Assembly (NCBI RefSeq): GCF_003019815.1
Contig: NZ_CP027773.1
Span: 3,669,001-3,733,000, forward strand
Direction of reading: 5' to 3'
Origin: Variovorax sp. PMC12
GTDB lineage: Bacteria > Pseudomonadota > Gammaproteobacteria > Burkholderiales > Burkholderiaceae_C
Length of the DNA: 64,000 nucleotides
The notes under the pieces: model-generated
The model's database searches: none
What the model was told of the DNA's origin: nothing
The model's input: only the letters and a program-made list of their open reading frames with translations
Made by a program: the position numbers and the translations under genes
Shown here: positions 18,219-24,941 of the stretch, one piece after another
Layout of the letters: each line of letters begins with the position of its first letter
How positions within the stretch are numbered: the first letter of the stretch is position 1

Positions 18219-19115
18219 ATGTCCAGGCTCGATCTCGAATGGCTCGCCGTGTTCGACGAGGTCTACAAGACCGGCAACGTCTCCAAGGCGGCCGAGCGGC
18301 TGGGCATGGCGCAGTCGGCGGCCAGCACCGCGCTGAACAAGCTGCGCGCGCACTTCGACGACCGCCTCTTCACCCGCACCGCGCAGGGCATGCAGCCCAC
18401 GCCGCATGCGGAGCGCATCTACCCGAACCTGCGCGAGGCGCTGGGCCAGCTGGCGCAGGCCCAGGGCAACCGCAGCAGCTTCGACCCCGCGCAGGCGCAG
18501 CGGCGCTTTCGCATCTGCATGACGGACATCAGCGAGGTGGTGCTGCTGCCAGGCCTGCTCGACCACCTGCGGCATGCGGCGCCGGGGGTGCACATCGAGA
18601 CCGAGATCATCTCCACCATCAGCGGGCGCCGCCTGCAGGACGGCGAGGTCGACCTGGCCGTGGGCTTCATGCCCCAGCTGGACGCGGGCTTCTACCAGCA
18701 GACGCTGTTCATGCAGAACTTCGTGTGCCTGGCCGCGCAGAACCATCCGCGCATCGGCGCGCGGCTCACGCGCAGGCGCTTCGAGGCGGAGGCGCATGCG
18801 GTGGTGTCGACGTCGGGCACGGGGCACGCCATCGTCGACACCACGCTCGCGCGGCTGGGGCTCAGGCGCAACGTGGTGGTGCGGCTGTCGAGCTTCCTGA
18901 GCGTGGCGCGCATCGTGGCGCATACCGAGCTGCTGGTGGTGGTGCCGCGCATCCTGGGCAAGGTGCTGGCCACGCAGGAGCCGGTGAAGCTGCTGGAGCC
19001 GCCCTTCTCGCTGCCCGACTACGCGGTGAAGCAGCACTGGCACGAGCGCTTCCACGCCGACCCGGGCAACGCGTGGCTGCGGCGCACGCTGGCCCAGCTG
19101 TTCAGCGGCGCCTGA
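18219..19115 (+). CDS. LysR family transcriptional regulator
   Basis: A 298-residue LysR protein. Residues 1-65 form the helix-turn-helix (VSKAAERLGMAQSAASTALNKLR) and DDRLFTRTAQGMQPT completes the wing; the rest is the periplasmic-binding-like effector domain, with MTDISEVVLLP beginning it. The opening RLDLEWLAVFDEVYKTGNVSKAA resembles the NahR/LinR-like group that senses aromatic acids. It is divergent from the gentisate operon, which it most likely activates in response to an aromatic acid. Confidence 0.92.
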   Translation: MSRLDLEWLAVFDEVYKTGNVSKAAERLGMAQSAASTALNKLRAHFDDRLFTRTAQGMQPTPHAERIYPNLREALGQLAQAQGNRSSFDPAQAQRRFRICMTDISEVVLLPGLLDHLRHAAPGVHIETEIISTISGRRLQDGEVDLAVGFMPQLDAGFYQQTLFMQNFVCLAAQNHPRIGARLTRRRFEAEAHAVVSTSGTGHAIVDTTLARLGLRRNVVVRLSSFLSVARIVAHTELLVVVPRILGKVLATQEPVKLLEPPFSLPDYAVKQHWHERFHADPGNAWLRRTLAQLFSGA

Positions 19116-19188
19116 AGGGGCCGCGTGAAGGGGCGCGCGCTCGCATAATCGCGGCTCCCCACCACAGCCATTCCAGAAAAGGCGAACC

Positions 19189-19638
19189 ATGTCCTCGATC
19201 ACCCTGCGCTTTCTTGCCGAGCCGAACACCGTCAACTTCGGCGGCAAGGTCCACGGCGGCACGGTCATGAAGTGGATCGACGAGGCCGGCTACGCCTGCG
19301 CGACCAGCTGGGCCAAGCGCTACTGCGTCACCGCCTTCATCGGCAGCATCCGCTTCCACCGGCCGATCATGATCGGCGACCTCGTCGAGGTGGAGGCCCG
19401 CCTGGCCTACACCGGCAAGACCAGCATGAACATCTCGGTCGAGGTGCGCAGCGGCGACATGAAGGGCGGCGCGATGGAGAAGACCACCGAGTGCCTGATC
19501 GTCTTCGTGTCGGTCGACTCGCACGGGCGGCCATTGCAGGTCGAGAGCTTCGCACCCGGCACCCCGGGCGAAATGGCGCTGGCCGAGCGCGCCAAGGCCC
19601 ACCTGGACGCCAGCCGCGCCGCGGGCGCCACGCCCTGA
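19189..19638 (+). CDS. Acyl-CoA thioesterase, YciA/BACH-type hotdog
   Basis: A 149-residue single-hotdog thioesterase. The line NFGGKVHGGTVMKWIDEAGYACA contains the conserved aspartate that acts as catalytic base in this group, and the FHRPIMIGDLVEVEARL segment forms the long hotdog strand. It hydrolyses acyl-CoAs in the cytoplasm. It is 73 bp after the LysR gene on the same strand but need not be co-regulated; its own ribosome site is the purine stretch AGAAAAGG ahead of ATG. Chain-length preference cannot be read from the sequence. Confidence 0.9.
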   Translation: MSSITLRFLAEPNTVNFGGKVHGGTVMKWIDEAGYACATSWAKRYCVTAFIGSIRFHRPIMIGDLVEVEARLAYTGKTSMNISVEVRSGDMKGGAMEKTTECLIVFVSVDSHGRPLQVESFAPGTPGEMALAERAKAHLDASRAAGATP

Positions 19639-19727
19639 GCCAGGCGCTAGGCGCAAAGCCCTAATCGCGAGCGCCGGGGGCCGCTAGAGTCCTGCGATCG
19701 ATTCGAATCTTTCAAGGAACACCTCGC

Positions 19728-20204
19728 ATGGCCTCCCAGGACGACAACAGCAAAGCCGCCGACCGCATCAAGGACTCCGCCCAGCAGATCTGGCTGGCCG
19801 GGCTCGGCGCCTTCGCCAAGATGCAGCAGGAAGGCAGCAAGGCCTTCGAGGCGCTGGTCAAGGACGGCGCAGGCATGCAGAAGAAGACCCAGCAGGCCGC
19901 CGAGGAAACGCTGGCCCAGGCCCAGCAGCGCATGGCCGGCTTCGCGAGCGAGTTCGGCACCAAGGCGGCCGGCCAGTGGGGCAAGCTGGAGAACATCTTC
20001 GAGGAACGCGTGGCGCGCGCGCTCGAAAAGCTCGGCACCCCCTCGGCCGCCGACATGGCCGCGCTGCAGGCGCGCGTCGAAGCGCTCGAGGCCCAGCTGA
20101 AGAAGCAGGCGGCAGCAACAGCAGCCCCGCGCAAGGCTGCGGCCCGCAAGACGGCGGCTCCGGCCGCCAAGAAGACCACCTTGCGCCGCAGCAAGGCCGG
20201 CTGA
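19728..20204 (+). CDS. Phasin, poly(hydroxyalkanoate) granule-associated protein (PhaI/PhaF type)
   Basis: A 158-residue phasin. Residues 10-110 form the phasin helix (QQIWLAGLGAFAKMQQEG, typical of the group), then an amphipathic coiled-coil (AALQARVEALEAQLKKQ) and a short Ala-Lys tail (KTAAPAAKKTTLRRSKAG), like a reduced version of the DNA-binding tail of PhaF. It coats PHA granules and may link them to the nucleoid. The PhaD-like regulator follows at 20346. No PHA synthase gene is in the window. Confidence 0.88.
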   Translation: MASQDDNSKAADRIKDSAQQIWLAGLGAFAKMQQEGSKAFEALVKDGAGMQKKTQQAAEETLAQAQQRMAGFASEFGTKAAGQWGKLENIFEERVARALEKLGTPSAADMAALQARVEALEAQLKKQAAATAAPRKAAARKTAAPAAKKTTLRRSKAG

Positions 20205-20273
20205 CTCTCCGCGCCGGCCCGCATCGGCCGGCCGCTATTGCGGCACTGCACAAGAAAACAGCCCCTCAAAACA

Positions 20274-20301
20274 TGCACCGCGCCGTTCATGGTGCGGTGC
20301 A
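20274..20301. promoter_or_regulatory. Candidate TetR (PhaD-like) operator
   Basis: An 11-bp inverted repeat with one mismatch, TGCACCGCGCC and GGTGCGGTGCA, separated by GTTCAT. It lies between the phasin stop (20204) and the tetR ATG (20346), where a TetR autoregulatory operator would sit. There is no T-run after it, so it is not a typical terminator. Confidence 0.5.
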
Positions 20302-20345
20302 CATGCGCTAGAGTGCCTTCAAGAGACAACCGGGGGCACCGAGAC

Positions 20346-21053
20346 ATGGCAAAGAAGGCGCCACGCCGCACAGCGCAACGCATCCTCGAAGCCGCATTGG
20401 ACCTGTTCAACCGCTTCGGGGAGCCGAACGTCTCGACCACCCTGGTGGCAGGCGAACTCAACATCAGTCCGGGCAACCTCTACTACCACTACCCGGCCAA
20501 GGAAGAGCTGATCAACAAGCTCTACGAAGGCTACGAAGCCGAGCTCAACGAGCTGCTGCACGCGAGCGAAGGCGTGCACGACGTGGAGGACGCGTGGTTC
20601 TTCATGCACAGCCTGTTCGAGCTGATCTGGCGTTACCGCTTCCTGTACCGCGACCTCAACGACCTGCTGAGCAAGAACCGCCACCTGGAAACCCAGTTGC
20701 AGCTGGTGCTGGAGAACAAGGCCCGCGCCATCCGCCAGCTGATCGCCGGGCTGAGCCGCGCCGGCCACCTGGAGATCGATGCGCACGAGGTCGGCACCCT
20801 TGCACACAGCATGGTGGTGGTGCTGACCTACTGGCTGAGCTACGAGTACGTGCGCAACCCGCGCGAGGCGCTGGAGCCGGCGCATGCGCAGGGTGCGCTG
20901 ATGCGCGGCGGCCAGCACACGCTGCACCTGCTGGCGCCGTACCTCGGCACCGAGCAAAGGCGGCATCTGCTGACATTGAGCAATGCCTACGGCGCGGAAG
21001 ATGCATCCAACGCGACGTCCCCGGTCGCGTCCCCGGTCGATATGGCGGCCTAG
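20346..21053 (+). CDS. TetR family transcriptional regulator, PhaD-like
   Basis: A 235-residue regulator starting at the ATG at 20346 (MAKKAPRRTAQ); a frame open from 20238 would read through the operator-like palindrome and is unlikely. The helix-turn-helix GEPNVSTTLVAGELNISPGNLYYHY is close to what I recall of Pseudomonas PhaD, which controls phasin genes in response to a PHA-pathway CoA ester. The C-terminal domain is helical. Its position after the phasin gene supports a PHA role; the name PhaD is a comparison, not proven. Confidence 0.82.
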   Translation: MAKKAPRRTAQRILEAALDLFNRFGEPNVSTTLVAGELNISPGNLYYHYPAKEELINKLYEGYEAELNELLHASEGVHDVEDAWFFMHSLFELIWRYRFLYRDLNDLLSKNRHLETQLQLVLENKARAIRQLIAGLSRAGHLEIDAHEVGTLAHSMVVVLTYWLSYEYVRNPREALEPAHAQGALMRGGQHTLHLLAPYLGTEQRRHLLTLSNAYGAEDASNATSPVASPVDMAA

Positions 21054-21061
21054 ACAAGACC

Positions 21062-21907
21062 ATGCCCCACCCCGATTTCAAACCGCTCTCGCTGATGTCC
21101 GGCGGCGCCGCGGCCGCCGCCACCGCCGCGCAACCGTGGACGCCCCTGCCCTACGCCGACACGCCCCGCCACGACGCGCGCAGCGTGCTGGCGCACTGGC
21201 CGCGGCTGCACGCGGGCCACGACCACATGCCGCCGCCCGCCGCGGACTCGCCGCTCGCCGAGGGCTGGGCGCTGTACCACAGCGGCGAATTCGAGCGTGC
21301 GGCCACGGTCGGCCTGCTGCACGGCGCCGACGGCATGGTGCTGGCCAACCAGGCCACGGCCATCTACGCCAACTACCTGGAGCCGCGCGAATCCGTGCGG
21401 CTCGCCATGTTCCGCCAGGTGATCGAGCGCGCCGGCGCGCAGGTGCTGGCCGATCCCGGCAACTGCCAGGCCCTCTACTGGCAGGCCTATGCGCTGGGTC
21501 GCTACAGCCAGGGCATCAGCGTGGCGCGCGCGCTGGCGCAAGGGCTGGGCAGCAAGCTCAAGGGCGCGCTCGAACACGTCATCGAACTCCAGCCGGGGCA
21601 TGCCGATGCGCACGTCGCGCTGGCGGCGTTCCACGCCGAGGTGATCGACAAGGTCGGCGCGCTGGTCGGACGCATGACCTACGGCGTGCGGGCCGAGGCC
21701 TCGATCGAGCTGTTCGAACGCGGCCTGGCGCTCAACCCCGATTCCGCGGCCGGAATGATGGAATACGCCCGCGCGCTGGTGATGCTGCACGGCGAGTCGC
21801 GCATGCGCGAGGCCACGCAGTGGTTCGAGAAGGCCGCCGCGCTGAATCCGGCCGACGCCCGGGAGCGGCTGGACGTGGAACTGGCGCGCGCGGGGCTGCG
21901 CGACTGA
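21062..21907 (+). CDS. TPR-type helical repeat protein of unknown function
   Basis: A 281-residue soluble protein starting at the ATG 8 bp after the tetR stop, so probably in one operon with it. Residues 75-280 are helical and contain TPR-like units (AEGWALYHSGEFERAATVG, GALEHVIELQPGHADAHVALAAF, ASIELFERGLALNPDSAAGMMEYARAL, ATQWFEKAAALNPADAR). The N-terminal 70 residues are Ala/Pro-rich. It may be a scaffold for PHA-related proteins; that is only context. No enzymatic motif is seen. Confidence 0.7.
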   Translation: MPHPDFKPLSLMSGGAAAAATAAQPWTPLPYADTPRHDARSVLAHWPRLHAGHDHMPPPAADSPLAEGWALYHSGEFERAATVGLLHGADGMVLANQATAIYANYLEPRESVRLAMFRQVIERAGAQVLADPGNCQALYWQAYALGRYSQGISVARALAQGLGSKLKGALEHVIELQPGHADAHVALAAFHAEVIDKVGALVGRMTYGVRAEASIELFERGLALNPDSAAGMMEYARALVMLHGESRMREATQWFEKAAALNPADARERLDVELARAGLRD

Positions 21908-21911
21908 CCCC

Positions 21912-21927
21912 GGTACTTTCAAGTACC
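21912..21927. promoter_or_regulatory. Perfect 16-bp palindrome ahead of the acyl-CoA-binding protein gene
   Basis: GGTACTTTCAAGTACC has perfect 7-bp arms and a 2-bp centre. It lies 47 bp upstream of the ATG at 21975 and just before a TTTAAGAT stretch that could serve as a -10 element. It is likely the operator of a fatty-acid or PHA regulator, identity unknown. Confidence 0.5.
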
Positions 21928-21974
21928 ACGCGATTTAAGATGCGCGTTTTCAGCTTTTCAATTCGACCAAGCCC

Positions 21975-22232
21975 ATGTCCGACCTCAACGCCCAATTCGA
22001 AGCCGCCCAGGCCAACTCCAAGCTGCTCGCCGAGCGCCCCGACAACCCGACGCTGCTGAAGATCTACGGCCTGTTCAAGCAGGCCACCGAAGGCGACAAC
22101 ACCGCCAAGAAGCCGAGCTTCAGCGACATCGTCGCGCGCGCCAAATGGGACGCCTGGACTGCGCAGAAAGGCGCGAGCGCCGACGAAGCCAAGCAGAAGT
22201 ACATCGACCTGATCGAGTCGCTGCGCGGCTGA
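21975..22232 (+). CDS. Acyl-CoA-binding protein (ACBP family)
   Basis: An 85-residue protein matching the four-helix ACBP fold at full length. Residues 24-33 (NPTLLKIYGLFKQATEGD) hold the conserved tyrosine and the Lys-Q-A-T segment, and KWDAWTAQKG with the later AKQKYIDLIESL complete the acyl-CoA pocket. It buffers long-chain acyl-CoA in the cytoplasm. ACBP is standard in eukaryotes and found in only some bacteria. It sits among PHA genes, so it may supply or hold CoA esters for storage or beta-oxidation. Convergent CoA-transferase starts 18 bp away. Confidence 0.92.
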   Translation: MSDLNAQFEAAQANSKLLAERPDNPTLLKIYGLFKQATEGDNTAKKPSFSDIVARAKWDAWTAQKGASADEAKQKYIDLIESLRG

Positions 22233-22249
22233 CCAGCCAACCGCCGGCT

Positions 22250-23494
22250 CTACCCCACGATCCCGCGCGCACGCAGCGCGGCGATCTGCTCCTCGCTCAG
22301 CCCGATTTCCTTCAGCACCGCATCGGTGTCCGCCCCCACTGCCGGTGCGTTGTGGCGGTGGCTGGCCGGCGTGAGCGACAGCTTGGGCACGAAGCCCGGC
22401 ACGGCCAGCTGGCTGCCGTCGCTCATTCGCACCTGCTGCAGCATGCCGCGCGCCGCGTAGTGCGGGTCGACCGCGATGTCGGCGATGGTGTAGATGCGCC
22501 CTGCCGGCACGTGCGCCGCGTCGAGCGCGGCCAGCACCTCTTCCACCGTATGCCGCGCGGTCCAGTCGCCGATGGCGGCGTCCAGCATCCCGACCTGCGC
22601 CACGCGCCCGGCGTTGCCGGCCAATGCCGGGTCGGCGGCCAGGTCGGGCCGGCCGATGCATTCCATGAGCCTGCGGAAGATGCTGTCGCCGTTGCCCGCG
22701 ACGATGGCGTAGCCGCCGTCCGCGCAGCGGTAGGCGTTGGTCGGCGCGATGCCCGGCAAGGCGCTGCCGGCCGCCTCGCGAACCGCGCCGAAGGCGTCGT
22801 ACTCGGGCAGCAGGCTTTCCATGCAGTTGAACACCGCCTCGTAGAGCGCCACGTCGATCGCCTGGCCGCGGCCCCTGGGGTATTCGGCGCTCACTGTCGC
22901 ATGCCGGTGCTGCATGGCCAGCAGCACGCCGATCACGCCGTGCAGCGAAGCCAGCGTGTCGCCGATCGACACGCCCACGCGCACCGGCACGCGGCCCGGT
23001 TCGCCGGTGAGGTGGCGCAACCCGCCCATGGCCTCGGCCACCACGCCGAAGCCCGGCCGATCGCGGTACGGCCCGGTCTGGCCGTAGCCGCTGATGCGCA
23101 GCATGACGAGGGCGGGGTTGGCGGCCAGCAGCTCGTCGGGGCCGAGGCCCCAGCCTTCCATGGCGCCGGGGCGGAAGTTCTCGATCAGCACGTCGGCCTC
23201 GGCCGCGAGCTTGCGCACCACGGCCTGCGCCTCGGGCTCGCGCAGGTCGAGCGCCAGCGAGCGCTTGTTGCGCGACTGCACCTGCCACCAGACCGAGGTG
23301 CCGTCCTTCAAGAGCCGCCAGCTGCGCAGCGGATCGCCCGTGCCGGGCGGCTCGATCTTGACGACCTCGGCGCCGAAGTCCGCCAGCGTGCGCGCCGCGA
23401 ACGGCCCCGCGATCAGCTGGCCCAGTTCGATGACCTTGAGGCCGGCCAGCGGACCGCCGGCATGCGTAGAGGAGGCGTTCGTCGTCGCGGTCAT
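22250..23494 (-). CDS. CaiB/BaiF family (class III) CoA transferase
   Basis: A 414-residue family III CoA-transferase, close to the usual 400 residues. The start has LAGLKVIELGQLIAGPFAARTLADFGAEVVKIEPPGTGDP, split here into the family motifs, then RNKRSLALDLR, and the SGYGQTGPYRDRPGFG block. Such enzymes move CoA between carboxylates by a ternary-complex mechanism using an Asp residue. It lies 12 bp after the PHA granule gene in a leftward operon, with the molybdoenzyme furthest upstream. Substrate unknown. Confidence 0.92.
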   Translation of the reverse strand: MTATTNASSTHAGGPLAGLKVIELGQLIAGPFAARTLADFGAEVVKIEPPGTGDPLRSWRLLKDGTSVWWQVQSRNKRSLALDLREPEAQAVVRKLAAEADVLIENFRPGAMEGWGLGPDELLAANPALVMLRISGYGQTGPYRDRPGFGVVAEAMGGLRHLTGEPGRVPVRVGVSIGDTLASLHGVIGVLLAMQHRHATVSAEYPRGRGQAIDVALYEAVFNCMESLLPEYDAFGAVREAAGSALPGIAPTNAYRCADGGYAIVAGNGDSIFRRLMECIGRPDLAADPALAGNAGRVAQVGMLDAAIGDWTARHTVEEVLAALDAAHVPAGRIYTIADIAVDPHYAARGMLQQVRMSDGSQLAVPGFVPKLSLTPASHRHNAPAVGADTDAVLKEIGLSEEQIAALRARGIVG

Positions 23495-23506
23495 GCCCCG
23501 GACCGC

Positions 23507-23824
23507 TCAGGCCAGCCGGGTACCGCCGCCGCCGGGCGCGCCGAGCAGCGCGTCGAGGTTGCGCGTGATCTTCTGCTCGATGACCTCGCTGAAGCTGCTG
23601 AACAGGAAGCCCAGCGTCGCGTCGAGCGTGAAGGTGTCGGCCGTGACCTCGACCGTGCCGTCGATGCCGGCGCGGGTGAACTGCGCCACGTCGCGGTCCT
23701 TGCCTTCGGTGTAGGCGCATTCGAGGCCGAATTCCTCCTGAGCCTGCTTCACCCACTGGCGCGCGACTTCGCGTGCGCCGGCAATGCCAAGCGCGTGGTT
23801 GCGTTCGATATGGATGTCAGGCAC
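23507..23824 (-). CDS. Polyhydroxyalkanoic acid system family protein (PHA_gran_rgn)
   Basis: A 105-residue protein beginning with GTG at 23824 and overlapping the aminopeptidase stop by 8 bp. The sequence MPDIHIERNHALGIAGAREVA and the FLFSSFSEVIEQKITRNLDALL end are typical of the family found beside PHA genes (Pfam PHA_gran_rgn). Function is unknown; a role in granule biology is inferred from the phasin at 19728. The second half has alternating hydrophobic residues consistent with beta strands. Confidence 0.82.
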   Translation of the reverse strand: MPDIHIERNHALGIAGAREVARQWVKQAQEEFGLECAYTEGKDRDVAQFTRAGIDGTVEVTADTFTLDATLGFLFSSFSEVIEQKITRNLDALLGAPGGGGTRLA

Positions 23825-24941
23825 CGGGATCTTCCTTCTTGTCTTGGGGGCTGGAATGGGTCTGCAGCACGCCGCTGGCCGCCTGCAGCGCGGCGCGGCG
23901 CGCCTGCTCGGTCGGCAGCGCGGCGATGCGCTTGACCTCAGTGTAGAAGCGCGGCCAGTCGCGGCCTTCGCGCTCGAAGAGTTGCTCGAAGCTCGGCACC
24001 AGGTCGTCGTAGGCGCCCTGCGCGCCGAAGGCCGCGTTGTTGGCGCGCGCCACCCAGGCGTCGTAGGCGTTCTGGCGCGGGCCGCTCCAGCCGGCCTTCA
24101 GGCTGGCGTAGCGTTCGCGGAAGTCGGCCATGGCGGCCTGCTTCATGGTCTCTACCTTGGACCAGTCCTTGGCCTTGGCTTCGGGCGACTCGTAGACCTT
24201 CGTGAGCGCGCGGCGGGTGTCGAGCGCAAGCGCGCGAAAGTCCTGGCGCTGCCTGTCGAACTGCGCGTATTCGCGGCGGGCCGGCTCGCCGGCCTCGCGC
24301 TGCAGCCACAGCGCGCCGCCGATGCGCTCGACCGCGGTGGCGTAAGACTCGTTGAACACCGTGTCCCCCGGCACGTAGAGCACCTGGTGCGCCAGCTCGT
24401 GGAACACGATGCGCGCCAGCTCGCCCTCCGGATAGCCGATGAAGGTGGACAGCAGCGGATCGCCGCCGGCCCAGTTCATCCAGCCGAGCGTGGAGTACGC
24501 GGGCACGGGGTAGACGGCCACCTCCATGCCTTCTTTCTTCTGCGCCTCGGCTTCGGCCTTGGCCGAGGCTTCGTCGTAGTAGCCGCGATAGCCCACGCAG
24601 CCCGCCACCGGGAAGCACCAGCTCTTGAGCGTGAGCGAATACGGCGGCGCGGCCACCACGTTCCACACGGCGGCGGCGCGGTGCAGGTCGGCGTACGACT
24701 TGTAGCTGGGGTTGTCGGGCAGGCCGAGTTCGGAAGAAGCGAAGCGCCGGATGCGCTGCGTGAGCTCGAGCTTGGCTTTCAGCGCCGCGGACACCGCCGG
24801 ATCGGCCAGCCACTCGGGCACGGGCTTGGCGGCCCGCATGATGCCGATGTGGCCGCTGGCCGACTGCCAGTAGTAGCCGAGGTCGGCACAGCCGGTGAGG
24901 AACACCGAGCCTGCCAGCGCGAGCGCCCCAAGCAGCTTCAC
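23817..24941 (-). CDS. Predicted aminopeptidase, zinc metalloprotease lipoprotein
   Basis: A 374-residue protein beginning with GTG at 24941, whose first bases form a GTGA overlap with the stop of the molybdoenzyme. A lipid-anchored start is clear: VKLLGALALAGSVFLTGC, lipobox LTGC at residues 15-18. The zinc site is HELAH (about residue 200) with a downstream glutamate in NESYA, as in the predicted aminopeptidase family DUF/PF10023. It probably faces the periplasm. The coupling of a secreted peptidase to a cytoplasmic molybdoenzyme is odd. Confidence 0.86.
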   Translation of the reverse strand: MKLLGALALAGSVFLTGCADLGYYWQSASGHIGIMRAAKPVPEWLADPAVSAALKAKLELTQRIRRFASSELGLPDNPSYKSYADLHRAAAVWNVVAAPPYSLTLKSWCFPVAGCVGYRGYYDEASAKAEAEAQKKEGMEVAVYPVPAYSTLGWMNWAGGDPLLSTFIGYPEGELARIVFHELAHQVLYVPGDTVFNESYATAVERIGGALWLQREAGEPARREYAQFDRQRQDFRALALDTRRALTKVYESPEAKAKDWSKVETMKQAAMADFRERYASLKAGWSGPRQNAYDAWVARANNAAFGAQGAYDDLVPSFEQLFEREGRDWPRFYTEVKRIAALPTEQARRAALQAASGVLQTHSSPQDKKEDPGA

